Translations under genes and position numbers: made by a program | In this document: in pieces, positions 30,055 to 39,324 of the stretch | Numbering within the stretch: the stretch's first letter is position 1 | Layout: the number at the start of each line of letters is the position of its first letter | Origin: Neorhizobium tomejilense | Lineage (GTDB): Bacteria; Pseudomonadota; Alphaproteobacteria; Rhizobiales; Rhizobiaceae | Length of the DNA: 45,427 nucleotides | NCBI GenBank assembly: GCA_002968845.1 | Contig: PVBG01000033.1 | Span: 1 to 45,427, forward strand | Reading direction: 5' to 3' | The notes under the pieces: generated by a model | What the model saw: only the letters and a program-made list of their open reading frames with translations | Database searches by the model: none | Told to the model about the DNA's origin: nothing

Positions 30055-30465
30055 ATGCTGTATTTCGTTATCAAGGCCCTGCACATTCTGTCCGACTTCC
30101 TGCTGATCGGCGGCATGCTGATCAACGCCTTCGTCATCGGCATGGTGCCGCCGACCATCCGCACCGGCGTCATTTCGGCGCTCAGGAAATACGACCGCAC
30201 CGTCACCACGGCCGCACTCGGCGGCGCCTGGCTTTTCGGCCTGTGGCTCGCCTTCGGCTACGGTTTCTATACTTCCGGCTGGTTCGGCTTCAAATTCCTG
30301 ATCGTCCTCATGCTGTCGGCGCTGCACGGCATGCAGGGCGCCTGGATGCGCCGCATGGAAGCCGATCCGCATCTCGATCCTCCGGCCTTCGTGCGCGCCG
30401 GCCTGCCGATCGTCCTCGGCTCGGTCGTCGTCATCGTAGCGCTCGCGGTCATCAAGCCGTTCTGA
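30055..30465 (+). CDS. Small CopD/HemJ-like membrane protein
   Basis: A 136-residue inner-membrane protein with four predicted helices (FVIKALHILSDFLLIGGMLI, TAALGGAWLFGLWLAFGYG, FGFKFLIVLMLSALHGMQGA, VLGSVVVIVALAVI). The layout, with KALHI in helix 1 and a Lys/His-bearing third helix, resembles the CopD/HemJ superfamily (copper import or protoporphyrinogen oxidation), but it is shorter than true HemJ. I chose the ATG at 30055 with GGAG six bases upstream; a TTG at 30049 overlaps the DinB stop. Probably co-transcribed with DinB. Confidence 0.75.
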   Translation: MLYFVIKALHILSDFLLIGGMLINAFVIGMVPPTIRTGVISALRKYDRTVTTAALGGAWLFGLWLAFGYGFYTSGWFGFKFLIVLMLSALHGMQGAWMRRMEADPHLDPPAFVRAGLPIVLGSVVVIVALAVIKPF

Positions 30466-30482
30466 GCTGCGGCGGCAAGCCG

Positions 30483-31019
30483 ATGCCGGTTCCCCCGCGC
30501 CGCCCCCTGAAGACCGAACGGCTCGTGCTTCGGCCGACGACGGGGGCCGATGCCCGTCGCGCATTCGAAATCCAATCCGACAGGGAGGTCACGCGCATGC
30601 TGCGCCTGGCCAACTTTCCGCCGGACCTGTCGGCGACGGAAGCATGGTTTTCCGATCACGAGCGGGAATGGCTCGCCGGCGAAGCCTGCCGTTTTGCCGT
30701 GGAAGTCGAAAACCGCATGATCGGCCTCGTCGATATCGACGAGATTGCCGATGCTGAGGGAGAACTCGGCTACTGGTTCGAGCGGTCCGTCTGGGGTTTC
30801 GGTTATGCATCGGAGGCGGCCCGTGCGGTGATCCGCTTTGCCTTCGAGGAGATCGGGCTTTCGGTCCTGAAATCGGGACATGACGAAGACAACGCGGCTT
30901 CCGGGCGCATCCTCACCAAGTTGGGTTTTCACTATATCGATACCGTCGACCGCTTTTCGCGGCCGCGCGGAGAAAACATCCGGCAGTGCCGCTACGCATT
31001 GGCCGCCGCCGCCGGATAA
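30483..31019 (+). CDS. GNAT family N-acetyltransferase
   Basis: A 178-residue protein of the RimJ/RimL-type GNAT family, which move an acetyl group from acetyl-CoA to an amine. The start is PRRPLKTERLVLRPTTGADA; the CoA-binding loop is in YWFERSVWGFGYASEAARAV, and the final strand region is SGRILTKLGFHYIDTVDRFS. The substrate is unknown. The ribosome binding site is weak. It follows the CopD-like gene after 17 bases and probably shares its transcript. Confidence 0.9.
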   Translation: MPVPPRRPLKTERLVLRPTTGADARRAFEIQSDREVTRMLRLANFPPDLSATEAWFSDHEREWLAGEACRFAVEVENRMIGLVDIDEIADAEGELGYWFERSVWGFGYASEAARAVIRFAFEEIGLSVLKSGHDEDNAASGRILTKLGFHYIDTVDRFSRPRGENIRQCRYALAAAAG

Positions 31020-31122
31020 GCGACCGGCACCGAAACCGAAATCTACGCTTTTCACCGAACTGCGCTTTTCCGGAGGTCCGCTTTGCTCTAATCCTCTGGC
31101 AACAAAATTCTGGAGGTTCAGC

Positions 31123-31995
31123 ATGGCGAAAGTGGCATTCATCGGTCTCGGGGTGATGGGTTATCCCATGGCCGGGCATCTCAAGGTCAAGGGCGGCCAT
31201 GACGTCACCGTCTATAACCGCACGGCTGCCAAGGCCGAGGATTGGGCGAAGAAGTTCGGTGGCAAGGCCGCCGCCACGCCTGCCGAAGCGGCCAGGGATG
31301 CCGATTTCGTGTTCGTCTGCGTCGGCAACGACGACGATCTCCGCTCGGTGACAATCACCGAGACTGGCATTCTCGCCGGCATGAAAGCGGGCGCCATCCT
31401 GATCGACAATACGACCGCCAGCGCCGAAGTCGCCCGCGAGCTCGATGCCGCGGCCCGAGAAAAGGGCGTCGGCTTCATCGACGCGCCGGTCTCCGGCGGC
31501 CAGGCCGGCGCCGAAAACGGCGTCCTCACCGTGATGTGCGGCGGCGACGAGGCGACGTTCGAGAAGGCCAGGCCGGTGATCGACGCCTATGCCCGCATGG
31601 TCGGCCTCATGGGTCCGGCAGGCGCCGGCCAGCTCACCAAGATGATGAACCAGATCTGCATCGCCGGCCTCGTCCAGGGGCTGGCCGAATCGATCCATTT
31701 CGGCAAGCAGGCCGGCCTCGACATCGAAAAGGTCATCGAGGTGATTTCCAAGGGTGCGGCCGGTTCCTGGCAGATGGAGAACCGCTACAAGACCATGAAT
31801 GCCGGCAAATACGATTTCGGCTTTGCGGTCGACTGGATGCGCAAGGATCTCGATATCGTGCTGACCGAAGCCCGCCGCAACGGCGCCAAGCTGCCGGTCA
31901 CGGCCCTCGTCGACCAGTTCTATGGCGACGTGCAAGCGATGGGCGGCAAGCGCTGGGATACGTCCTCGCTGCTCGCCCGGCTCGAAAAGAAATAG
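31123..31995 (+). CDS. NAD(P)-dependent 3-hydroxyisobutyrate dehydrogenase-like oxidoreductase
   Basis: A 290-residue beta-hydroxyacid dehydrogenase. The Rossmann motif GLGVMGYPMAGHL is at about residues 8-20, the substrate-binding motif DAPVSGGQAGAENG about 121-134, and the catalytic Lys lies in AGAGQLTKMMNQICIAG. Candidates are 3-hydroxyisobutyrate dehydrogenase or tartronate semialdehyde reductase; no valine-degradation or glyoxylate genes flank it, so the substrate is undecided. TGGAGG lies seven bases before the ATG. Confidence 0.9.
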   Translation: MAKVAFIGLGVMGYPMAGHLKVKGGHDVTVYNRTAAKAEDWAKKFGGKAAATPAEAARDADFVFVCVGNDDDLRSVTITETGILAGMKAGAILIDNTTASAEVARELDAAAREKGVGFIDAPVSGGQAGAENGVLTVMCGGDEATFEKARPVIDAYARMVGLMGPAGAGQLTKMMNQICIAGLVQGLAESIHFGKQAGLDIEKVIEVISKGAAGSWQMENRYKTMNAGKYDFGFAVDWMRKDLDIVLTEARRNGAKLPVTALVDQFYGDVQAMGGKRWDTSSLLARLEKK

Positions 31996-32002
31996 GCCGA
32001 TC

Positions 32003-32692
32003 ATGATCGGCCCCTCCTCCGACGTCGCCGGGATCATCGCGCATCTCGAAACGCTACGGTCGGAGGAGAACATCCTGGGGATGGCCCGTTTCGGCATTGT
32101 CACCGACAAGGCCATCGGCATTTCCAATCCCGACCTGCAAAAGATCGCGCGGGCGATCAAGCGCGACCATGGCCGAGCGCTGGACCTCTGGCGCACGGGC
32201 ATCCGCGAAGCCCGCATGCTGGCGATCTACACCGCCGATCCCGCAGCACTGACGCCAGCCGAGGCGCGTGGATGGGCGGAGGATTTTGCCTCCTGGGAAA
32301 TCGTCGATACCGCCGCCGACCTTTTGACCGAGACGCCGTTCTGGCAGAACCTAGTTGCCGACTTCGCCGCGGACGACCGCGAATTCGTCCGCCGCACCGC
32401 CTTTGCTATGATCGCCGGCGCCGCCGTGCACCGCAAACAGGAGCCGGAGGATACCTTCGTCGGCTATCTGCCGCTGATCGAGGCGCATTCCGCCGACCCG
32501 CGCAATTTCGTCAGGAAGGCGGTCAACTGGGCGCTCCGCAATATCGGCAAGCGCAACCGAACCTGCCACGTCCCTGCCCTGGCACTTGCCGAAAAGCTCG
32601 CCGCCTCGCCGGACAAGACCGCCCGCTGGATCGGCAAGGATGCCGCGAAGGAATTGTCGGGCGAGAAGCTTCTGGCGCGACTGAGGGCCTAG
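32003..32692 (+). CDS. DNA alkylation repair protein (AlkD-like HEAT-repeat glycosylase)
   Basis: A 229-residue all-helical protein of the AlkD/AlkC family, which removes bulky alkylated bases without base flipping. Family landmarks: GIVTDKAIGISNPDLQKIAR, then REARMLAIYTAD and the catalytic area FASWEIVDTAADLL, and RKAVNWALRNIGKRN near the C-terminus. The start ATG at 32003 is eight bases after the dehydrogenase stop. It ends in CTAG, a four-base sequence in which both this gene and the convergent AraC gene have their stop codons. Confidence 0.88.
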   Translation: MIGPSSDVAGIIAHLETLRSEENILGMARFGIVTDKAIGISNPDLQKIARAIKRDHGRALDLWRTGIREARMLAIYTADPAALTPAEARGWAEDFASWEIVDTAADLLTETPFWQNLVADFAADDREFVRRTAFAMIAGAAVHRKQEPEDTFVGYLPLIEAHSADPRNFVRKAVNWALRNIGKRNRTCHVPALALAEKLAASPDKTARWIGKDAAKELSGEKLLARLRA

Positions 32693-33441
32693 CCGGCTTT
32701 ACCCATCCGGTATTGCCGCGGCGTCGCGCCCGCAAAGGTCCGAAACGCCTTGATGAAGGAACTCGTGCTTTCGAACCCGCAAGCGAGGCCGATTTCGGTG
32801 ATCGACTCCCGGCCGGCGAGCAGCATCTCCTTGGCCCTCACCATCCGCGCCCGATGCCGGAAATCGCGAAAACTCATGCCGAACTCCGCATCGAATTTTC
32901 GTGCCAGCGTCCGTTCCGAAAGTCGGGCAGCCTCCGCAAGGGAGCCGAAATCAAGATCCTGGTCGAGATCTTCCAGCATCCGCGCGACGGCGACCGCCAT
33001 GCCCGGCGACTGCGGTTTCGGCAACCACGTCTCGTCCTCGTCCGCAGCCAGATCCCGCGCGACGGACGCAAGCGCCTTGAAGAAGGCATTCGCGGTTTCG
33101 TCGCATGAGGGGCGCCCGGCATCCCAACGCATGACATGCAGGATCATCTGCCGCGCCAGATCGGAAAGGCCGAAGACCCGGCAGACCGGCAGCGGCGCGT
33201 CGAATTCGCTATCGCCGAACAGCACAGAGGACGCCGTGGCTTGCCCCTTGCTGCGCACCGCGATTACCGTTCCCCTTGCGATCAGCGCCGCCCTTTGCGG
33301 TGGCAGCATCCAGCGGCGGTCGCCGATGTCGAGAATGAAGGTGCCGGTCGAGGCGTAAAGCAGGTAATCGGCATCGAAGGCCCGTTCGATTTCGAACGGC
33401 TCGTCGAACACCCGATGATAGGCATGAGAAATCGTCGCCAT
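32689..33441 (-). CDS. AraC family transcriptional regulator
   Basis: A 250-residue regulator with an N-terminal sensing domain (about residues 1-130, YLLYASTGTFILDIGDRRWM) and the C-terminal double HTH: DLDFGSLAEAARLSERTLARKF and ESITEIGLACGFESTSSFIK, ending FRTFAGATPRQYR. The ligand is unknown. It lies 16 bases downstream of a SnoaL-like gene on the same strand, so they probably form a unit. It is convergent with the AlkD-like gene. Confidence 0.9.
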   Translation of the reverse strand: MATISHAYHRVFDEPFEIERAFDADYLLYASTGTFILDIGDRRWMLPPQRAALIARGTVIAVRSKGQATASSVLFGDSEFDAPLPVCRVFGLSDLARQMILHVMRWDAGRPSCDETANAFFKALASVARDLAADEDETWLPKPQSPGMAVAVARMLEDLDQDLDFGSLAEAARLSERTLARKFDAEFGMSFRDFRHRARMVRAKEMLLAGRESITEIGLACGFESTSSFIKAFRTFAGATPRQYRMGKAG

Positions 33442-33457
33442 CGCTGCCGGACTTGCC

Positions 33458-33874
33458 CTATGCCGCCTGCTGTCCCTGCATCTGCTTTAGCAGTTCGGCG
33501 GTGTCGAGCAATGCGGAATGATGGACGATCTTGCCGTCCTTCAGGACGAAGGTCCGATAGGCGCGCACGCGGATGGGATTGCCGGAGGGCTCGACGCCCT
33601 TGAAAGCCGCCTGGTGCGTGCCGCGCAAGGTCAGCTCGCATATGACGCCATCGTCCTCGGCGGCCATCCGCTCAATCGTCCAGACAGCATCCGGCATGAT
33701 CCGCTTCTGCATCGCCACCATGGCGCAATGCCCTTCCGAACTGGCCGGCGAATAGGCGGCCTCTTGATAGTCGGCTGCGAAAAAATTCCCGAAGCGCTCG
33801 ATCAGACCACGGTTCCAGATCTCTTCGATATATCCGCGGATGATCGCTTTATTGGCCTTTGCCTGCTCCTGCAT
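33458..33874 (-). CDS. SnoaL-like (NTF2-fold) protein
   Basis: A 138-residue single-domain protein of the SnoaL-like/ester cyclase superfamily. Landmarks: KAIIRGYIEEIWNRGLIERF, ADYQEAAYSPASSEG, DAVWTIERMAAEDDGVICEL and the strand VRAYRTFVLKDGKIVHHSAL. Function in this group ranges from polyketide cyclisation to unknown binding roles. I chose the ATG at 33874 with GGAG six bases upstream; an ATG four codons earlier lacks a site. First in a unit with the AraC gene. Confidence 0.85.
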   Translation of the reverse strand: MQEQAKANKAIIRGYIEEIWNRGLIERFGNFFAADYQEAAYSPASSEGHCAMVAMQKRIMPDAVWTIERMAAEDDGVICELTLRGTHQAAFKGVEPSGNPIRVRAYRTFVLKDGKIVHHSALLDTAELLKQMQGQQAA

Positions 33875-33904
33875 GTCGAGCTCCATCTGTTTCGATGAAA
33901 CCCA

Positions 33905-33939
33905 GATAAACCCAAACGGGCCGTTTCAACTCGGCCCGT
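33905..33939 (-). terminator. Terminator of the Lrp/AsnC gene
   Basis: Arms ACGGGCCG and CGGCCCGT (33916-33939) with an eight-base loop; the reverse strand continues TTTGGGTTT. It lies 38 bases after the Lrp/AsnC stop codon. Confidence 0.7.
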
Positions 33940-33976
33940 CCTGCCAGAAAATGATCCCGATCCGCCAAACGGCGAA

Positions 33977-34465
33977 CTATTCTTCGCCTGATTTCTGGTT
34001 GTCCAGCGTCATGTAGTCGAGCGGCAGTTCGGTCGTGTACTTGATCTGCTCCATCGCAAACACCGACGAAACATCGCGGATTTCGATCTTTGCGATCAGG
34101 CGCTTGTAGAAGGCGTCATAGGCACCGATGTCCGGCACGACGACGCGCAGCAGGTAGTCGACGTCGCCGCTCATGCGGTAGAATTCGACCACTTCCGGGA
34201 AATCCACCACCACTTCCGAGAACCGCTTCAGCCATTCGATCGAGTGGCTTGCCGTGCGGATCGAGACGAAGACCGTGACCTTGGTATTGACCTTGACCGG
34301 ATCGAGCAGCGCCACACGGCGGCGGATGACGCCATCCTCTTCCATCTTCTGGATGCGGCGCCAGCAAGGCGTGGTCGACAGGCCGACCTTCTTCGCGAGG
34401 TCCGCGACGGCGAGAGTGGAATCTTCCTGTAGAATGCGCAGTATCTTACGGTCGAGGCGGTCCAT
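33977..34465 (-). CDS. Lrp/AsnC family transcriptional regulator
   Basis: A 162-residue regulator with N-terminal HTH (DRKILRILQEDSTLAVADLA, KKVGLSTTPCWRRIQKMEED) and a C-terminal RAM ligand-binding domain (VTVFVSIRTASHSIEWLKRF, FYRMSGDVDYLLRVVVPDI). These proteins usually respond to an amino acid and form octamers; the effector here is unknown. AAAGGA lies five bases before the ATG. It is single and ends at its own terminator. Confidence 0.93.
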   Translation of the reverse strand: MDRLDRKILRILQEDSTLAVADLAKKVGLSTTPCWRRIQKMEEDGVIRRRVALLDPVKVNTKVTVFVSIRTASHSIEWLKRFSEVVVDFPEVVEFYRMSGDVDYLLRVVVPDIGAYDAFYKRLIAKIEIRDVSSVFAMEQIKYTTELPLDYMTLDNQKSGEE

Positions 34466-34513
34466 CAGAGTCCTTTCGAAATGATTTTTCGTTATACACC
34501 GAATTCGCGGCAG

Positions 34514-35179
34514 TTAACCGAAATTTGTTTCTCGTATTAAGCTATCCACATGCTGTCGCAGCACCGGCAGCAGATCCGCCTCGAACCACGGATTCTTTTT
34601 GAGCCAGCCGGTATTGCGCCAGCTCGGATGCGGCAGCGGCAGTATCCTCGGCCCCTGGTTGGCGAAAACATAGTCTCGCCAGTTCTCTACCGTTTCCGTC
34701 ATGCCCTTGCGTCGCCGGCTCCCCAGATGCCAGGCCTGCGCGTAGCTGCCGACTGCTAGAACCAGTTCGATCTGCGGCATGGCAGCGACTACCCTGGCGC
34801 GCCAGAACGGCGCGCATTCGAGCCGCGGCGGCAGGTCGCTGCCCTTGGCATCATAGCCAGGAAAACAGAAGCCCATCGGCACGATCGCAAACTTCTGCGG
34901 ATCGTAGAACTCTTCGCGGGTCACCGCCATCCATTCGCGCAGGCGGTTGCCGGAGGCATCGTTGAACGGCAACCCGCTCTCGTGCACCCGAAGCCCCGGC
35001 GCCTGGCCGGCGATCAGCACCCTTGCGGTCTTCGACAGCACGGCGATCGGCCGCGGCTCATGCGGCAGCCGGTCGCCCTCGCCTTTCGCGGGCGCGTCGC
35101 GACAGATGCGACAGGCAGCGATTGCGCCGGCCAGGCCGCCGATATCCTCCTCGCCGTCGGCGATGTCATCCCTGTTCAT
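34514..35179 (-). CDS. Uracil-DNA glycosylase, family 4-like
   Basis: A 221-residue DNA repair enzyme of the UDG superfamily. The motif GQAPGLRVHESGLPFNDASG (about residues 58-77) holds the catalytic region and HPSWRNTGW forms the minor-groove loop near the C-terminus. Four Cys at about 23, 26, 105 and 122 have the spacing of the [4Fe-4S] cluster of family 4 enzymes. The ATG at 35179 overlaps the stop of the nuclease gene (ATGA), so the two are co-translated. The frame continues upstream antisense but without a supported start. Confidence 0.82.
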   Translation of the reverse strand: MNRDDIADGEEDIGGLAGAIAACRICRDAPAKGEGDRLPHEPRPIAVLSKTARVLIAGQAPGLRVHESGLPFNDASGNRLREWMAVTREEFYDPQKFAIVPMGFCFPGYDAKGSDLPPRLECAPFWRARVVAAMPQIELVLAVGSYAQAWHLGSRRRKGMTETVENWRDYVFANQGPRILPLPHPSWRNTGWLKKNPWFEADLLPVLRQHVDSLIRETNFG

Positions 35180-35742
35180 TGCCAGCCTGTCACCCGTTTC
35201 ATCCAATCCCAAAATGCCTCCACCATGCTTGAATCGTCCATCATGCCGCGGCTGGCGCGCCAGTCGCGCGGGCTTTCGAACGGGCCGGCCCACAGCCCCA
35301 GCCGTTCGCGCCGCGCTTCCACCTGTTCCTGTGCATAACGCCCGGAGGCGACTGCGAGGCCCTGCCGCACCAGCGTGCCGTTGACGCTCGTGGCGCCCGA
35401 ACGGCAGCGCACCAGAAGCCGGCGATATTTGTCGCGCTCGCGACCGAGGCACTCCGTCTCACCGCCTGCGACGAGCCGTATCAGCAGCCGTCTCGCCTCT
35501 TCCCCGCAGGGCCATTGCCGGCCGCGGCCGTCTTCGCAGGTCTGGTCGAGCTCCGGCGCATCCATGCCCTGCAGCCGCAGGCGCTCGCCGCCCACCGCCA
35601 GCGTGTCGCCGTCGATCACATGGAACGGGCCGTGCACGGTGCTGTCGGCTGCCTCGTCCAGCTTGGCGGCGATCAGCACCAGAAGGATGAAGAAGGCCGC
35701 GAGAACCGCGCCATCGCGAAAAACCCTGAACGTTCGAGCCAC
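35176..35742 (-). CDS. Membrane-anchored thermonuclease (SNase) family protein
   Basis: A 188-residue protein with an N-terminal membrane helix (AVLAAFFILLVLIAAKL), then an SNase-like OB fold. The segments HVIDGDTLAVGGERLRLQGMD with APEL, GEEARRLL and DKYRRLLVRC contain the Arg/Glu/Arg and Asp residues expected for a calcium-dependent nuclease. It is probably held in the periplasm. The start is GTG at 35742 (AAGG upstream). Its stop overlaps the uracil-DNA glycosylase start. Confidence 0.87.
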   Translation of the reverse strand: MARTFRVFRDGAVLAAFFILLVLIAAKLDEAADSTVHGPFHVIDGDTLAVGGERLRLQGMDAPELDQTCEDGRGRQWPCGEEARRLLIRLVAGGETECLGRERDKYRRLLVRCRSGATSVNGTLVRQGLAVASGRYAQEQVEARRERLGLWAGPFESPRDWRASRGMMDDSSMVEAFWDWMKRVTGWQ

Positions 35743-35862
35743 AATCCAGCCTTATTGGAAAACGGAAGCTTCAGGAAAATGGCAAACAAAACCTTTCCCG
35801 GCAGTACTCTCTTAAGGATTTGGCCATACTCTCTCAACACCCGGGGTATCAGTTCAGTGGCC

Positions 35863-37398
<1,536 letters not shown>

Positions 37399-37446
37399 GG
37401 CGATCGACCTCTTTTGGACCGGCTGGTTTCGGTGCATAATGCTGCC

Positions 37447-37677
37447 ATGACCAAACTTCTCGACCGCGCCATCGAAGCAGCCAAGGAACTCCCTGCCGAA
37501 ATGCAGGATGAGATCGCCGCGATTCTTCTGAGCTTCATGGGTGAGGATGGCGGGGAGGTCTATCAGCTTACGCCGGAGGAAGAGGCCGACCTGGAAGAGG
37601 CTGACCGGGAGATTGAGCGTGGAGAGATCGCGACGGAAGAGGAAGTCCGCGCCATGTGGGCAAAGTACGGCCTGTGA
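37447..37677 (+). CDS. Antitoxin-like protein of a ParE/RelE-type module
   Basis: A 76-residue acidic protein: an N-terminal helical part (LLDRAIEAAKELPAEMQDEI), then an acidic stretch (LTPEEEADLEEADREIERGE) and the end EEVRAMWAKYGL. This organisation is usual for antitoxins that sit upstream of ParE/RelE toxin genes in alphaproteobacteria. Its stop overlaps a GTG that opens the toxin remnant, the usual arrangement. It appears intact. Confidence 0.7.
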   Translation: MTKLLDRAIEAAKELPAEMQDEIAAILLSFMGEDGGEVYQLTPEEEADLEEADREIERGEIATEEEVRAMWAKYGL

Positions 37678-37784
37678 AACTTCGCCGCTTCTTTCTCAAA
37701 CCCTATCCCTACACGGTCTATTACCGTGTCGGCGCAGACGAAATCGTCATTCAGCGCTTCCGCCACACGTCTCGCAAGAGTTAG
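37674..37784 (+). pseudogene. Remnant of a ParE/RelE-type toxin
   Basis: A frame of only 36 residues starts with GTG overlapping the antitoxin stop: VKLRRFFLKPYPYTVYYRV, then GADEIVIQRFRHTSRKS. The part RFFLKPYPYTVYYRV with the later IVIQRFRHTSR matches the C-terminal strands of ParE toxins (about 90 residues), while VKLR looks like the normal toxin N-terminus. The middle, with most of the fold, is missing. The frame is intact across the junction, so this looks like an internal in-frame deletion. Function as a toxin is unlikely. Confidence 0.65.
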
Positions 37785-37796
37785 TAATCGCCAATC

Positions 37797-38189
37797 TCAC
37801 CCCCAAACGCCCTTGACCGCCACATAAACCACGAAAAACCCGTTGGCGCAGAGCAGGCAGAACACCGCGAAGGAGCCGAGATCCTTGGCGTGGCGGCCGA
37901 CGGTGGAGATTTCCGGGGAGATGCGGTCGACCAGTTCCTCGATCGCGGTGTTCAGCGATTCGACCGCAAACAGCACCAGCATCAGGATGGCCAGGACGAA
38001 ATAGTCGAGCGCGCCGGCGCCGACGATCGCAAACAGGACGATGGCCGCTGCGCAGGCGATCACCTCGTGGCGAAAGGCTTCCTCCTGCCACAGGCGCATC
38101 AGCCCCTGCATGGAGTAGCGGAATGCCGCGATCACCCGGCGGATGCCGGTCGCCCTTTCGATATTGCTGTCGAGCGGCGTCTTTTCCAT
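37797..38189 (-). CDS. dgkA: Diacylglycerol kinase
   Basis: A 130-residue inner-membrane enzyme that phosphorylates diacylglycerol to phosphatidate, recycling lipid after membrane-derived oligosaccharide or glucan synthesis. The family signature is ESLNTAIEELVDRISPE at about residues 78-94, followed by HAKDLGSFAVFC; three membrane helices surround it. The length is typical. It begins six bases after cobT on the same strand, and ends beside the toxin remnant, 12 bases away. Confidence 0.94.
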   Translation of the reverse strand: MEKTPLDSNIERATGIRRVIAAFRYSMQGLMRLWQEEAFRHEVIACAAAIVLFAIVGAGALDYFVLAILMLVLFAVESLNTAIEELVDRISPEISTVGRHAKDLGSFAVFCLLCANGFFVVYVAVKGVWG

Positions 38190-38195
38190 CAGGGC

Positions 38196-39215
38196 TCAGT
38201 GGCTCTTGTTGCTGACGCCGGCCTGCTCGAATGTCGCCATGCCGGAATGGCAGGCGGCGGCGGCCTTGACGATGCCGGCGGCAAGTGCCGCACCGGTGCC
38301 CTCGCCGAGCCGCATGCCGAGCGCCAGAAGCGGCGTCTTGCCGAGCCTTTCGATCGCGCGCAGATGCCCCGGTTCGCCGGAGACATGTCCTATCAGGCAG
38401 TGGTCGAGTGCAGCCGGATTGGCGGCCTTGAGGATCGATGCCGCCGCCGTCACCACGTAACCGTCGAGCAGGACCGGGATCTTTTCGACCCGCGCGGCCA
38501 GGATCGCGCCGGCGATGGCGGCGATCTCGCGGCCGCCGAGGCGGCGCAGGATTTCCAGCGGATCGCTCAGATGGTCCTTGTGGAATTCGACGGCAGCCTT
38601 CACCGCCGCGGTCTTGCGCTCCATGAATTCGCCATGCGAACCGGTGCCGGGACCGACCCAGTCCTCCGCTTCGCCGCCATAAAGCGCGAGGTTGATGGCG
38701 GCGGCGATCGTCGTATTGCCGATACCCATTTCGCCGATGCAGAGAAGGTCGGTGCCGCCGGCGATCGCTTCCATGCCGAAGGCCATGGTCGCGGCGCAGT
38801 CGCGCTCGGACAGGGCTGCCTCGCTGGTGATGTCACCGGTCGGGTAGTCGAGCGCCAGATCGAAGATTTTCAGGCCGAGGTCATGGGTGACGCAGATCTG
38901 GTTGATCGCCGCACCGCCGGCTGCGAAATTCTCGACCATCTGCTGGGTCACCGACGATGGGAAAGGGGTCACGCCGTGGCGGGTCACGCCGTGATTGCCG
39001 GCAAAGATTGCCACAAGCGGCCGATTGACGGCCGGCGCTCGGCCCGTCCAGGCGGCAAGCCAGAAGGCGATTTCCTCAAGCCGGCCGAGCGCGCCCGGCG
39101 GCTTGGTGAGCTGCGCGTCGCGCTCGCGCGCCGCAACCAGCGCCCGCGGGTCCGGCCCGGGGAGGTTCTGCAGCAGGACACGGAAATCATCGAAAGGCAG
39201 GCCGCTGACGCTCAT
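38196..39215 (-). CDS. cobT: Nicotinate-nucleotide--dimethylbenzimidazole phosphoribosyltransferase
   Basis: A 339-residue enzyme that activates 5,6-dimethylbenzimidazole to alpha-ribazole phosphate, the lower ligand of cobalamin. Landmarks: TKPPGALGRLEEIAFWLAAW, FAGNHGVTRHGVTPFPSSVT, GEMGIGNTTIAAAI and the catalytic end GMRLGEGTGAALAAGIVKAA with its Glu. The ATG at 39215 follows AGAGAGAC. It is divergent from cobS, which uses its product, and is followed by dgkA. Confidence 0.96.
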   Translation of the reverse strand: MSVSGLPFDDFRVLLQNLPGPDPRALVAARERDAQLTKPPGALGRLEEIAFWLAAWTGRAPAVNRPLVAIFAGNHGVTRHGVTPFPSSVTQQMVENFAAGGAAINQICVTHDLGLKIFDLALDYPTGDITSEAALSERDCAATMAFGMEAIAGGTDLLCIGEMGIGNTTIAAAINLALYGGEAEDWVGPGTGSHGEFMERKTAAVKAAVEFHKDHLSDPLEILRRLGGREIAAIAGAILAARVEKIPVLLDGYVVTAAASILKAANPAALDHCLIGHVSGEPGHLRAIERLGKTPLLALGMRLGEGTGAALAAGIVKAAAACHSGMATFEQAGVSNKSH

Positions 39216-39324
39216 GAAAGTCTCTCTTGTATCTCGGTCTCGCATATCGGCGGGAAAACTTGTCTTTTCCCGCAAATCGCGCTTGTGTGCGCAAACTCAT
39301 AGTCGGGTCGAGACGGAGGAACAA

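Noticed and set aside
39216..39320. A cobalamin riboswitch upstream of cobS or cobT
   Set aside because: The space is only about 100 bases and no B12-box-like sequence was seen.
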